This document shows positions 24,692 to 34,471 of a stretch of DNA of 64,000 nt, piece after piece. The DNA lies in the NCBI RefSeq assembly GCF_019127135.1, contig NZ_JAHOEA010000007.1, forward strand, positions 1 through 64,000, written 5' to 3'. How positions within the stretch are numbered: position 1 is the stretch's first letter; each line of letters begins with the position of its first letter. The notes below the pieces were generated by a model, which had not been told where the DNA came from, made no database searches, and saw nothing but the letters and a program-made list of their open reading frames with translations. Origin of the DNA: Segatella copri (GTDB taxonomy: Bacteria > Bacteroidota > Bacteroidia > Bacteroidales > Bacteroidaceae). The translations under genes and the position numbers were made by a program.

Positions 24692-24702
24692 AGAATTCAC
24701 CG

Positions 24703-26520
24703 ATGGAAAAGAAAATATTCATAACAATGGCAGCAGCACTCATGAGTGCTGCTGCTTTGGCACAAACTCCAGCCTTTCCGGGCGCAGAAGGTCACGGAAG
24801 ATACGTAACCGGCGGAAGAGGCGGAAAAGTAGTACACGTAACCAATCTCAACGACAGCGGAACAGGTTCTTTCAGAGAGGCTGTCAAAACGGGGAAGAGA
24901 ATCATCGTCTTCGATGTGGCTGGCGTCATCGCCCTGAAGTCTGATCTCAAGATAGGTGACAACATCACCATCCTCGGACAGACTGCCCCATCTCCGGGCA
25001 TCACCCTCAGATATTACACCGTTCAACCGGGCAACAACAACATCATCCGTTTCCTCCGCATACGCCGCGGAGAGGAAAAGAACATCAATGACGGTGCGGA
25101 TGCTACCTGGCAGCGCAACAAGACCGGCATCATCTTCGACCACTGTTCCTTCAGCTGGAGCATCGATGAGGTGGCTTCATTCTACGACAACAACAATTTC
25201 ACCATGCAGTGGTGTACCGTTGCCGAAAGTCTCACCAATCCGGGTCACTCTAAGGGTGCACATGGTTACGGAGGCATCTGGGGCGGTAAGCTAGCCAGCT
25301 TCCACCACAACTTCATAGGTCATCTCATGAACCGCGGTCCGCGTTTTAATGGTGCAAGATACGGATGGACAGGCTACACCAGCAACAAGAATTATTCAAC
25401 CTACCAGTGGAAGAACACAGTGCAGGCTGAAAACGTAGACTTCCGCAACTGCGTAATGTATAATGCGCAGGGCACCTGCTACGGAGGTCCGGGCGGCGGA
25501 CAGATTAACATCGTGAACAATTACTACAAGGCTGGACCTAGCCAGGGACTTAAAGGAACTACTCTGAATGGTCTCAAGGTAGATGTAAGCACAGGCAAGG
25601 AACGTGGCAGCCAGGAACGTATCACTCTGGTAACCGTATCAACCAGCAGTAATTCTGACAAGAATCATCCTGAGTTTTACGAAATGACCAGCAGATACTT
25701 TATCAATGGCAACACCACGGAAACCACCAAAGGATCTGTTACAAAGAACAAAGACTGGAAGGGCGTAAGCTACGACAAGGGTACTTATACATACAATGAT
25801 GAGATTTATTCAGCCGACAAGAAGAATCTTTATGGTGATGCAGTAGAACATAAGACCATCAACGGAGTTTCCTGTGTCAAGATCAAGATGGACGAACCGG
25901 CTCCTACAGGAGAGGTTACTACCCACTCTGCTGCCGAATCCTTCAACAAGGTATTGTCGTACAGCGGCGCCTCACTCTACCGCGATGAGATTGATGCGCG
26001 CTACATGGAAGAGGCTAAGACCGGAACAGCCAAGTATAAGGGAAGCATTACCCAATCACCTGGCATCATCGACAAGGTGGCAGATGTAAACGGTTACACC
26101 GAGGCTAACTTCGGCACCGCTACTCGCCCTGCCGACTTCGACACCGATAAGGACGGAATCCCAGATTCATGGGAGACAGCCAATGGTCTGGATCCAAACG
26201 ACGCCACAGATGCCCTCACCTACTCGCTTGACAGCAAGGAGTACTACACCAACCTTGAGGTTTACGCCAATTCGCTGGTTGAGGACATCATGAAGCAGGG
26301 CAATGCTGATGCCGAGAACAAAGTAGATGAATACTATCCTGCATGGAAGAATCCTACAGGCATCTCACAAATCACCGGTTCCAATCCAAGTGAGCTGGTC
26401 AAAGTAACGTATTACAGCCTCAACGGCACCCTCCTTTCTGCTCCTCAAAAAGGAATCAACGTCCGCAAGATGTTGTTTAAGAACGGAAAGACCGTAACGG
26501 ATAAGGTAATAAAGGAATAA
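24703..26520 (+). CDS. Secreted pectate lyase, PL1 family
   Basis: A 605-residue protein with signal peptide (cut near ALA-QT, residue 21). Residues about 24-340 are a right-handed beta-helix of the PL1 type: AFPGAEGHGRYVTGGRGG at the start, IRFLRIRRGEE, DHCSFSWSIDEVASFY (calcium and substrate side) and HHNFIGHLMNRGPRFNG with the catalytic Arg. It cleaves homogalacturonan by beta-elimination. Near residue 480 is a calcium-type DTDKDGIPDSWE repeat. The last ~50 residues (YYSLNGTLL...KGINVRKMLFKNGK) resemble a C-terminal sorting or anchoring tail shared with neighbours. It follows GH28-GH105 in the same direction across a heptamer stem-loop. Confidence 0.9.
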   Translation: MEKKIFITMAAALMSAAALAQTPAFPGAEGHGRYVTGGRGGKVVHVTNLNDSGTGSFREAVKTGKRIIVFDVAGVIALKSDLKIGDNITILGQTAPSPGITLRYYTVQPGNNNIIRFLRIRRGEEKNINDGADATWQRNKTGIIFDHCSFSWSIDEVASFYDNNNFTMQWCTVAESLTNPGHSKGAHGYGGIWGGKLASFHHNFIGHLMNRGPRFNGARYGWTGYTSNKNYSTYQWKNTVQAENVDFRNCVMYNAQGTCYGGPGGGQINIVNNYYKAGPSQGLKGTTLNGLKVDVSTGKERGSQERITLVTVSTSSNSDKNHPEFYEMTSRYFINGNTTETTKGSVTKNKDWKGVSYDKGTYTYNDEIYSADKKNLYGDAVEHKTINGVSCVKIKMDEPAPTGEVTTHSAAESFNKVLSYSGASLYRDEIDARYMEEAKTGTAKYKGSITQSPGIIDKVADVNGYTEANFGTATRPADFDTDKDGIPDSWETANGLDPNDATDALTYSLDSKEYYTNLEVYANSLVEDIMKQGNADAENKVDEYYPAWKNPTGISQITGSNPSELVKVTYYSLNGTLLSAPQKGINVRKMLFKNGKTVTDKVIKE

Positions 26521-26541
26521 ACAAAAAACTCTTATAAACAA

Positions 26542-26574
26542 AAAGGGCATTCCCTCCATTTGGGAATGCCCTTT
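26542..26574. terminator. Bidirectional terminator between PL1 and the 233-residue protein gene
   Basis: AAAGGGCATTCCC and GGGAATGCCCTTT form a perfect 13-bp stem with a 7-base loop, with A-runs before and T-rich sequence after. It serves two convergent genes. Confidence 0.8.
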
Positions 26575-26598
26575 AGTTTTATCTGTTTACACAATCTG

Positions 26599-27300
26599 TT
26601 ACTTTACATACTTCTTACCGTTCTTGATTACCAAGCCCTTTGCAGAAGAAGAAACCTCCTGACCAGCCATGTTGTAGGTCTTACCATTCTTCTTGGCTGC
26701 GGCAGCGTTTACAGAAGAAATGCCGGTTGATGTGCCAACCTTATACTTAAAGCCATAGAAACCCATTTTAGTACCTGCAGCAAGCACATAGTAAGTACCA
26801 CCAGCAGCAACATCGAAGGTTACAATACCATTAGACTTAGCATCAATGATGTTCTCACCCTTGTCATTCTGTGTGAACTTCTGAGAATCACCACCCTTTT
26901 CACTAGGCAAATTGTAAGAATCAGGAGCCACCTCATCAAAATTCGCATCCAAAATATGAAAACCCTTGTTTCCACCCAACTGTACACCAACAGTTACAGA
27001 ACCAGCCTTTACTGGATCTAACTTATAAACACAACCTGTTGGCTCGGCTTTATTCACCAACTTACCATTGTTCTTACCACATACATAAGCAGTAAAAGCA
27101 GCTTCAGCCCAGTTATCAGTAGACTTACCATCAGCGAAAGCAACACCAGCTTTTTCCATATAAGTCAAAGTGATGTTTTCTACTGATGTAATCTTATCAC
27201 CAGCATTTACCTTGTCACCCACCTGCACTGCATAAGTGCCTTGAGCGTTCATACTTGCTGCCATGGCGACAGCTGCAATAAGAGTAAAGAATTTCTTCAT
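26599..27300 (-). CDS. Secreted protein of unknown function in the pectin locus
   Basis: A 233-residue protein with a clear signal peptide (MKKFFTLIAAVAMAASMNAQ, cut after NAQ). The mature part is beta-rich, with no family I recognise. Near the end, ISSVNAAAAKKNGKTYNMAG and then KGLVIKNGKKYVK form a tail of the kind seen on the PL1, CE8 and second GH28 proteins here. It is the only minus-strand gene inside the pectin locus and has its own possible -7 box (minus TATTTTTG, 27387-27394). It may bind carbohydrate at the cell surface; that is a guess from context. Confidence 0.7.
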   Translation of the reverse strand: MKKFFTLIAAVAMAASMNAQGTYAVQVGDKVNAGDKITSVENITLTYMEKAGVAFADGKSTDNWAEAAFTAYVCGKNNGKLVNKAEPTGCVYKLDPVKAGSVTVGVQLGGNKGFHILDANFDEVAPDSYNLPSEKGGDSQKFTQNDKGENIIDAKSNGIVTFDVAAGGTYYVLAAGTKMGFYGFKYKVGTSTGISSVNAAAAKKNGKTYNMAGQEVSSSAKGLVIKNGKKYVK

Positions 27301-27450
27301 AATCGTTTATTTTAAGTTTATAAATTAAATTTAGTTGACGAATAACTGTATTGCAGTTTAATTCATTTGCTAGTTCTTTTCGGTGGCAAAAATAACAAAT
27401 CATTTTGAGAATCTCAGAAAAATGTGAACCAAAATGAACTAAAACTACGA

Positions 27451-27462
27451 AAACGTTTGCGT
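27451..27462. promoter_or_regulatory. Candidate operator AAACGTTTGCGT upstream of CE8
   Basis: AAACGTTTGCGT, 123 bases before the CE8 start codon. It shares 11 of 12 bases with 30963-30974 (upstream of the first susC), and resembles 45419-45430 (upstream of the second GH28) with a further mismatch. AAACGTTT-centred sites are typical of LacI-type regulators, but no regulator is in the window. Confidence 0.35.
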
Positions 27463-27514
27463 AACTTTTAGAACAAAACAAAAACAAAAACACCTTAAAT
27501 AAAAATAATAAGTG

Positions 27515-27522
27515 TATTTTTG
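27515..27522 (+). promoter_or_regulatory. -7 box of the CE8 gene
   Basis: TATTTTTG (27515-27522), about 63 bases before the ATG. No TTTG is present at -33, as expected if an activator is needed. Confidence 0.45.
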
Positions 27523-27584
27523 CACTTACAATCTTAAAGATAGAAAGTATAAATAATAAGTATAACAACCTAAAAGGCAAACAA

Positions 27585-30500
27585 ATGAAAAAGAATCTAC
27601 TCAGATTGGGGCTTCTCAGCCTGTTGCTTGTCTTTGCTTTTATTGCAAAGGCACAAAATGTCACTGCTGTTTGGGACTTTCAGAACAATCTTCCTGAAGG
27701 TATCAACACTGCAGCAAACTTCCAAGGTAAGGAGGGCGACCTCGCTTCTACCGTAGAAGGCATCACCATGCACGTCAACGCTACACAGGGTAAGTTGAAG
27801 GGCAGAACATCAGATGCACAGTTTAACGCAGGAACCATCCTGCAGATTCCAGTAAAATCAGCAAATGATGTTGTAACCGTAACAAGTTACCCAAACTACC
27901 ACAACCTCACCGTAGGCGGAAAGGCAGCTACTGAAGACGTAACAGAATACAACGCAACATCTGCCGAAGTGGCTAAGGGATATGTAGAAGTTGTTGCTAT
28001 AGGCGGCTGCTACCTCTATCAGGTTAAGGTGGTACACGTAAGCGCCATCCAGGAAAAGGCACTCTACACTACCGACTTCACAAACTGGGAAAAAATTGAC
28101 AACACAAAAGCTACGGGCGTAGTGGTAAATCTCAAAACCCTTTACAGCAAGGAGGCATTTACCTTTACATTCAATGGAGTGGGTGTTGACCCTCAGGGAA
28201 ATCAGGCAAAGTTCTCCGACCGTACAGGATATATGATTACTGCTAAGTATACAAACCAATACAAGGATGCAGAACCAAGCGCAGTAACCTCTCCATTGGC
28301 TAACATCACAAAGATTATGCTCCATCAGGCAGCTACAGGTGGCAAACGTGGTATCAAGGTATCCGTAAAGGGCGACGGCGATGCTGACTGGGTAACCATC
28401 CACAACGTATCAATTGTAACCGCAAGCGGTGAAGATCTGACACTCGACGTAAACCGCACCAACTGCCAGATCAAGTTCGAAAACTTCGCCCTCAACCAGA
28501 ACGCTTACGTTACCGACCTCGCCATCTACGGAAACGTAGATATGAGCAAGACTCCAATGCTGGGTACTTTCAGCCTCAACGGCACCAAGTATTCAGCCGT
28601 TGACATCTTCAATGAAGACGCATCAGGCAAGCAGCTCGCTACCCTCCTCGTTTCAAAGAAGGCAAACCTCATCAGCGAGACCAATCCGCTGAAAGATCTC
28701 GTTGCTGCAAACGGAACCATCAAGAGCACAACATACACTACCACCGGCGAAGGTGCAGACCAGAAGACTGTGGTAACCATCGTTGTAGAATCTAAGGGAG
28801 ATGAGGTAACTTACGAACTCACCGTAGCCTTCAAGCCAGACTTCACCCTCACCTATTATAATATAGACGGCACAACAGTGCTCGGAACCCAGAAGGTGGA
28901 GCAGGATGCAAACATCGAAAAATTTGCAGAAGGCATGGAAGAGAAGGTAACCGTATCCGAAGGTAAGAAATTCCGTGGCTGGGCTGGCGAATTGAAGAAA
29001 GACAGCAAGAAGTTCACCGCCTCTTCTGTCATCACAGCAGATGCTAACCTCTATGCACTCGTTACAGATATTGAGACCGTAAACGGAACAGCACGCTACG
29101 ACTACGACTTCCAGAAGGAAGGTTTCGACATCAACGACCACGAGGCAATCTCGGTAGAAGGCAACGGAAAATGGCATGATGCCACACACGGCTGGAGCTT
29201 CGAAGCTACCGACAAGATCAAGGTTAAGATGGGCGGCAAGGGTTACATCAAGATGAATCTCTGCCAGTATTCTAAGTCGGGCAAGATTACCCTCCTCGAT
29301 CCTAAGGGAAATGAAGTAAGTTCTATTAATGCAAAGGCTACCAAGGACGGCAACCTCGGCATCCTCCAGAACGAATCTACCGAGAGCGGAGAATATACCC
29401 TCACTTTCGATGCAGATACTTACATCCACAGCCTCAGCATCGTAAACATGACAACTCCTGCTTACACACAGAACGGCAACTGGATGGAGGTAAAGGCTGG
29501 CGATGCACAGAGCTTCATCACAGCCCTCGAAATTGCGAACGGCAACAATGCAGCAGCCAACGCTGCCCGCACATACATCTTCTTGCCTGACGGCACATAC
29601 GACCTCGGCGACAAGTGTCTTACCCCAATCAGCGGTAACAACATCTCTATCATCGGCGAGAGCATGGACAACACCATCATCGTGAACAAGCCAGAGGTAG
29701 AGGGAATCGGTGTTACTGCAACATTGTTCAATACCAGCACTGGTCTCTACATGCAGGATCTCACCCTGAAGAATGCTTATCCATTCGACAAGAGCACCGG
29801 TCGTGCAGTCTGCCTCCAGGACAAGGGTACACAGACCATCTGCAAGAATGTGAAGATGCTTTCTTATCAGGACACTTACTACAGCAACAACAATAATGGT
29901 CAGTACTACTTCGAAGGTTCAGATATCCACGGAATCGTAGACTTCATCTGCGGCGGTGGTGATGCATTCTTCAACAAGTGTACCTTGACATTGGAACCAG
30001 GTAAGGGTTCATACATCACAGCTCCTTATACAGACGGCACCAAGTATGGTTACGTATTCGACGGCTGCAAGATTGTAGGTTCAGCTACAGACAGCTTTAC
30101 TTTCGGTCGCTCTTGGGGCGGTACAGCCAACTGTGCATTCCTCAACACCATCCTCGACAAGAACGCAGCAGCCAAGATTGCTTCTACCCGCTGGACAACA
30201 GGTGGTATGAACGTAGTTGCCAAGAACTTCTTCGAGTACAACACTCTTGATGAAGACGGTAAGGTGATTTCTCCAGCCGAGAACATCGTGAAGTTTACCA
30301 AGGATAAGGAAGTAAGCGAGTACAACACCATCATCACTGCAGAGAAAGCAGCCGAGTTCAGCCTCGACAAGGTATTTACCAACTGGAAGCCTGCCGACCT
30401 CGCTTCTCAGACCACAGCGACAGCGGCTACATTGAGCAACGACAAGCTTTCATGGACAGGTGATGCCCAGATGTATCTCGTAGCAAAAGACGGCAAGTTC

Positions 30501-30776
30501 TTTGCCCTGACCACAGAGAAGTCAGTAAACCTCAACGGCGAGAAGGGTTCATTCACCGTACGTGCAGCCAACCAGATGGGTGGTTTCGGTGCAACAGCCA
30601 ATTCAGTAAGCACCGGCATCCACAACATCGCCTCAGCTACAGATGCAGCAGTCATCAAGACCGCCATCTTCGCAGCCGACGGCACCCAGCTCTCAAATCT
30701 TCAGAAGGGTATCAACATCATAGTGAAGACCCTGGCAGATGGCAGCAAGAAGACAAGCAAGGTCATCGTAAAGTAA
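27585..30776 (+). CDS. Large secreted pectinesterase (CE8) with accessory domains
   Basis: A 1063-residue protein with signal peptide (cut near AKA-QN, residue 23). Residues about 30-420 are beta-rich modules without a clear family. About 420-490 (TLTYYNIDGTTVLGT...KFRGWAGE) resembles a Listeria/Bacteroides InlB-type B-repeat. Residues about 630-950 are the CE8 beta-helix: SYQDTYYSNN, GIVDFICGGGDAFF (GxVDFIFG motif with the catalytic Asp) and GRSWGG (the Arg/Trp motif). It removes methyl esters from homogalacturonan, making it a substrate for PL1 and GH28. The tail IFAADGTQLSNLQKGINI... is like the tails of its neighbours. A terminator follows at 30821-30867. Confidence 0.9.
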   Translation: MKKNLLRLGLLSLLLVFAFIAKAQNVTAVWDFQNNLPEGINTAANFQGKEGDLASTVEGITMHVNATQGKLKGRTSDAQFNAGTILQIPVKSANDVVTVTSYPNYHNLTVGGKAATEDVTEYNATSAEVAKGYVEVVAIGGCYLYQVKVVHVSAIQEKALYTTDFTNWEKIDNTKATGVVVNLKTLYSKEAFTFTFNGVGVDPQGNQAKFSDRTGYMITAKYTNQYKDAEPSAVTSPLANITKIMLHQAATGGKRGIKVSVKGDGDADWVTIHNVSIVTASGEDLTLDVNRTNCQIKFENFALNQNAYVTDLAIYGNVDMSKTPMLGTFSLNGTKYSAVDIFNEDASGKQLATLLVSKKANLISETNPLKDLVAANGTIKSTTYTTTGEGADQKTVVTIVVESKGDEVTYELTVAFKPDFTLTYYNIDGTTVLGTQKVEQDANIEKFAEGMEEKVTVSEGKKFRGWAGELKKDSKKFTASSVITADANLYALVTDIETVNGTARYDYDFQKEGFDINDHEAISVEGNGKWHDATHGWSFEATDKIKVKMGGKGYIKMNLCQYSKSGKITLLDPKGNEVSSINAKATKDGNLGILQNESTESGEYTLTFDADTYIHSLSIVNMTTPAYTQNGNWMEVKAGDAQSFITALEIANGNNAAANAARTYIFLPDGTYDLGDKCLTPISGNNISIIGESMDNTIIVNKPEVEGIGVTATLFNTSTGLYMQDLTLKNAYPFDKSTGRAVCLQDKGTQTICKNVKMLSYQDTYYSNNNNGQYYFEGSDIHGIVDFICGGGDAFFNKCTLTLEPGKGSYITAPYTDGTKYGYVFDGCKIVGSATDSFTFGRSWGGTANCAFLNTILDKNAAAKIASTRWTTGGMNVVAKNFFEYNTLDEDGKVISPAENIVKFTKDKEVSEYNTIITAEKAAEFSLDKVFTNWKPADLASQTTATAATLSNDKLSWTGDAQMYLVAKDGKFFALTTEKSVNLNGEKGSFTVRAANQMGGFGATANSVSTGIHNIASATDAAVIKTAIFAADGTQLSNLQKGINIIVKTLADGSKKTSKVIVK

Positions 30777-30820
30777 AGAAACAGAGACCATAAGTAATTA
30801 GATTGACAGATAACTTTCGG

Positions 30821-30867
30821 AGTGCAATATCCCCATCCTCTTACAGAAGGGTGCCGGATATTGCACT
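30821..30867 (+). terminator. Terminator after CE8
   Basis: AGTGCAATATCC and GGATATTGCACT form a perfect 12-bp stem with a 23-base loop, followed by TTTTTTT. Confidence 0.85.
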
Positions 30868-30962
30868 TTTTTTGCTCCCTCAGCTTCTGAAACAGCAGAA
30901 ACGGGAACAGAAAAAACAGACCGTCGAAATGTAAAAAACAGAGCATTTACGCAAAAACCTGT

Positions 30963-30974
30963 AAACGTTTACGT
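30963..30974. promoter_or_regulatory. Candidate operator AAACGTTTACGT upstream of susC-1
   Basis: Inside GTAAACGTTTAC, a 12-bp perfect palindrome at 30961-30972. It is about 45 bases upstream of the predicted -7 box. It is related to 27451-27462 and 45419-45430. Confidence 0.4.
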
Positions 30975-31018
30975 GTTTTTTTTACCCCCAACATACCCCG
31001 ATTCTCATATTTTTTATC

Positions 31019-31026
31019 TAATTTTG
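31019..31026 (+). promoter_or_regulatory. -7 box of the first susC/susD operon
   Basis: TAATTTTG, about 184 bases upstream of the susC ATG, without a good -33 box. The long leader contains a hairpin (CTTCAGCA/TGCTGAGG near 31103-31124). The rest of 30777-31209 shows only the terminator and the palindrome. Confidence 0.45.
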
Positions 31027-31209
31027 CAGCAAGAAAACCAAGACTTAGCTCACGCTACGCATCCAGGTTGCCCCACCGGAGCCTTCGGTCTCCGAAAGAA
31101 ACAGCCTTCAGCAAACAACTGCTGAGGATTGGGATTCTACTTAAAAACATTAAGAAAAAACATTAGAAAATTAGTAATTTAGAATAAGTTTTATCTAAAC
31201 CTAAAGTGT

Positions 31210-34200
31210 ATGTCTGGTAATTTTAGAAAAAAGAAAATTGCTTTGGCAGGCGCACTGATGTTCGTAGTAACAAGTGTATCTGCACAAACAGTAAAAGGCG
31301 TTGTTACTGACAATACGGGCGAGCCAATCATCGGCGCATCTGTCATGGAGGTAGGTGTAGCTGGCAATGGTGGCGTGACCGACATTGACGGTAACTTCAC
31401 AGTAAACTTAAAAGGCAAAAGCAAGAAACTGAAGATTTCATACATTGGTATGAAAGCTAAGGAAGTAAGCGTTGCAGGTAAAGAATCAATCGATGTAAAG
31501 CTTGAGGATGACAACACCACCCTCAACGATGTCGTAGTAATCGGTTATGGTACTGTTAGAAAGAAAGACCTCACAGGTTCTGTATCTTCTATCAGCGACA
31601 AGCAGATTGCCAACATTCCAGTTTCTAACGTAAGCGAGGCGATGACCGGTAAGATGGCTGGTGTAAACATCACTACCACTGAAGGTTCACCAGATGCTGA
31701 CGTGAAGATTCGCGTGCGTGGTGGTGGTTCCCTTTCTCAGGACAACTCTCCACTCTACATCGTTGATGGTTTCCCAGTTAGCTCAATCAGCGACATCGCT
31801 CCTAGCGAAATTCAGAGCATCGACGTATTGAAGGATGCTTCTTCTACAGCCATCTATGGTGCCCGTGGTGCCAACGGTGTTATCATCGTAACAACCAAGA
31901 GCGGAACTGAGGGTAAAACTCAGGTAAACTTTAATGCTTCTCTCGGCTACAAGAAGGTTACAAAGTTGATCAAGACTCTTGATCCTTATAACTTTGCATA
32001 CTCTCTTTATGAAGTTGGTGCAACAAACTATGGTAACTACAGCGACCTCGATATCTGGAAGTCTGTAGAAGGTACAGACTATCAGGACGAAGTATTCGGT
32101 CGTACTGGTAACCAAAAGCAGTATAATGTAAGCGTTAGCGGTGGTACTAAGGATATCAAGTATAACATTGGCTTCTCTCATAACGACGAGAAGAGTATCA
32201 TGCTTGGTTCTGGTTATGCAAAGAACAACGTTAACGCAAAACTCAACGCCAACCTGAACAAGTGGTTGTCACTCGACTTCAATGCTCGTATGGCATTCAC
32301 CAAACTTGATGGTCTGAATGGTGGTGCTGACACAAATGAAAGCAACGCAGCCAACTCTATCGTTGCCAATACCGTAAAGTTCTGGCCAGTATATCCTCTT
32401 ACAGACAGCGATGAGGACGAGGAGAACTCAACATCAGTAGAACGCAATCCTATCGAGCGTATTTATGATTCTTATAAGTATCAGGAGCGTTTCCAGCAGA
32501 ACTACAACGTAGGTTTGAACTGGAAGCCTTTCAAGAATATCACCTTACGCTCAGAATTTGGGTATCGCTGGGATTACAACAATACCGATCAGGTTTGGGG
32601 TTCTAATGCCACAACCAATTCAAAGTACGGCTACAATGGTCAGCCACAAGCTGTGTTTACTAAGGTAAGCAAGAAGAACTGGCGCAATGCCAACACTATC
32701 ACTTACGATAACAGCAAGCTTTTCGGAGGCCGTGACCATATCAACGTATTGTTGGGTCAGGAATGGAGCAGCAGCGAGCAGACTACAAGAAATGCCATAT
32801 CTGTTGCTTACCCAGCATCTTTTGGTATTGATGACGTTTTGTCAAATACAGGTGCAGGTACTGCCCTTCCAAACGAAGGAACTATCGCTGCCGATGAGAA
32901 CATCCTCTCATACTTCGGTCGTATCAATTATACATTGAATGATAAGTATCTGGCAACATTCACTATGCGTGCTGATGGCTCTAGTAAGTTTGGCAGCGGC
33001 AACCAGTGGGGTGTATTCCCATCTTTAGCCTTGGCATGGCGTATGTCTGACGAATCATTCCTGAAAGGTGCTTCTAAGTGGCTCTCTAACTTGAAAGCTC
33101 GCTTGAGTTTCGGTACTGCCGGTAACAACCGTATCAATTCCGGTTTGATTTCTACCGTATACTCTATGGCTAGCAACACATCAAAGGTTCCATTCTTTGA
33201 TGAGAATCGTGGTTCAATGTTGGAGCATGGAACTTATCTCTATAACCCTAACCTGAAGTGGGAAACAACTGTTACCCGTAACTTCGGTATCGACTATGGT
33301 TTCTTTAACGGACGTATCAGCGGTACTTTGGATTTCTACTGGAATACCACTAAGGACCTCTTGATGCAGACTTTGATTCCATCAAACACAGGTTATAGCT
33401 ACCAGTTCCAGAACTTTGGTAAAACTTCTAACAAAGGTGTCGAGTTAGCACTCAATGCTGTCATCGTAGACAAGAAGAAGTTTGGTTTGAACTTCAACTT
33501 CAATGTTTCTTACAACAAGAACAAGATTGACGAGTTGAATCTTGAGAATCCATGGCAGAGCAGCAACTGGAGTGGTTCTACCATCTCTAAGTATGAAGAC
33601 TTCCGTGTAGAACAGGGCGGCCGACTTGGTGAGCTCTGGGGTTACAAGATGAATGGTTACTATACAGTATACGACCCAGCTACAGGCACTGGCGACTTGG
33701 TTCTCAATGCTAAGGGTAAGTGGGAATTGGCTGATGGCGTAAAAGACAAGAGCAAGGACATCTTTGGCGGTACCTACTACCCTGGTGGTCCTAAGGTACA
33801 GTGCGACGAAAATGGTAATCCTATCAAGCAGCGCCTTGGAAATACCGTTCCTACAACAACTGGTGGTTTCGGTTTCGACGGTCACGTAGGCAACTTCGAC
33901 TTCAATGTGTTCTTCAACTACTCTCTTGGCAACAAGATTGTAAACGGAACCAAGCTGGCTAACGCCTTCTATTCAGGTTCTAACAAGAAGTACAACCTTG
34001 TAGATGACTTTACCCTCGACAAACGTTACACATGGATTGACCCTAACAATGGTTTGAACCTTGGTAAGATTTCTACTTCAACCATCACAACATATGGTGG
34101 CACAGAAGAAGTTATGGCTCGCTTGAACGAGTTGAACCAGGGCAAGAGCATCTACAATCCAGCTGCCGTTACAGCCATGCAGTTGACTGATTATGCTGTA

Positions 34201-34455
34201 GAAGACGCTTCATTCCTGCGTTTGCAGAACGTAACTATTGGCTACACATTGCCAAAGACCTGGTTGAAGAACATCTTCATCAGCAACGTACGTATCTACT
34301 TCACCGGCTACAACTTGCTTTGCATGACAAGCTATAAGGGTTACGACCCTGAAGTTGACACAAGCAGCAAAAAGAATCCTATGACTCCAGGTATCGACTA
34401 CGCAGCATACCCTAAGAGCCGTACATTTGTAGGTGGTATTAATGTAACATTCTAA
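31210..34455 (+). CDS. susC: SusC/RagA-type TonB-linked outer-membrane transporter (first pair)
   Basis: A 1081-residue outer-membrane protein that imports oligosaccharides with its SusD partner and TonB energy. It has a signal peptide (cut near VSA-QT, residue 26), then a carboxypeptidase-like beta-sandwich (VKGVVTDNTGEPIIGASVME, 27-46, ending near 110). The plug follows, with VVVIGYGTVRKKDLTGSVSS and the SusC signature LYIVDGFPVSSISDIAPSEI then SIDVLKDASSTAIYGARGAN. The remainder is the beta-barrel, ending GGINVTF with the terminal Phe typical of barrels. The susD start lies 16 bp after its stop. The substrate is inferred to be pectin fragments from context. Confidence 0.95.
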   Translation: MSGNFRKKKIALAGALMFVVTSVSAQTVKGVVTDNTGEPIIGASVMEVGVAGNGGVTDIDGNFTVNLKGKSKKLKISYIGMKAKEVSVAGKESIDVKLEDDNTTLNDVVVIGYGTVRKKDLTGSVSSISDKQIANIPVSNVSEAMTGKMAGVNITTTEGSPDADVKIRVRGGGSLSQDNSPLYIVDGFPVSSISDIAPSEIQSIDVLKDASSTAIYGARGANGVIIVTTKSGTEGKTQVNFNASLGYKKVTKLIKTLDPYNFAYSLYEVGATNYGNYSDLDIWKSVEGTDYQDEVFGRTGNQKQYNVSVSGGTKDIKYNIGFSHNDEKSIMLGSGYAKNNVNAKLNANLNKWLSLDFNARMAFTKLDGLNGGADTNESNAANSIVANTVKFWPVYPLTDSDEDEENSTSVERNPIERIYDSYKYQERFQQNYNVGLNWKPFKNITLRSEFGYRWDYNNTDQVWGSNATTNSKYGYNGQPQAVFTKVSKKNWRNANTITYDNSKLFGGRDHINVLLGQEWSSSEQTTRNAISVAYPASFGIDDVLSNTGAGTALPNEGTIAADENILSYFGRINYTLNDKYLATFTMRADGSSKFGSGNQWGVFPSLALAWRMSDESFLKGASKWLSNLKARLSFGTAGNNRINSGLISTVYSMASNTSKVPFFDENRGSMLEHGTYLYNPNLKWETTVTRNFGIDYGFFNGRISGTLDFYWNTTKDLLMQTLIPSNTGYSYQFQNFGKTSNKGVELALNAVIVDKKKFGLNFNFNVSYNKNKIDELNLENPWQSSNWSGSTISKYEDFRVEQGGRLGELWGYKMNGYYTVYDPATGTGDLVLNAKGKWELADGVKDKSKDIFGGTYYPGGPKVQCDENGNPIKQRLGNTVPTTTGGFGFDGHVGNFDFNVFFNYSLGNKIVNGTKLANAFYSGSNKKYNLVDDFTLDKRYTWIDPNNGLNLGKISTSTITTYGGTEEVMARLNELNQGKSIYNPAAVTAMQLTDYAVEDASFLRLQNVTIGYTLPKTWLKNIFISNVRIYFTGYNLLCMTSYKGYDPEVDTSSKKNPMTPGIDYAAYPKSRTFVGGINVTF

Positions 34456-34471
34456 AAAAGTAACAAAGAAC

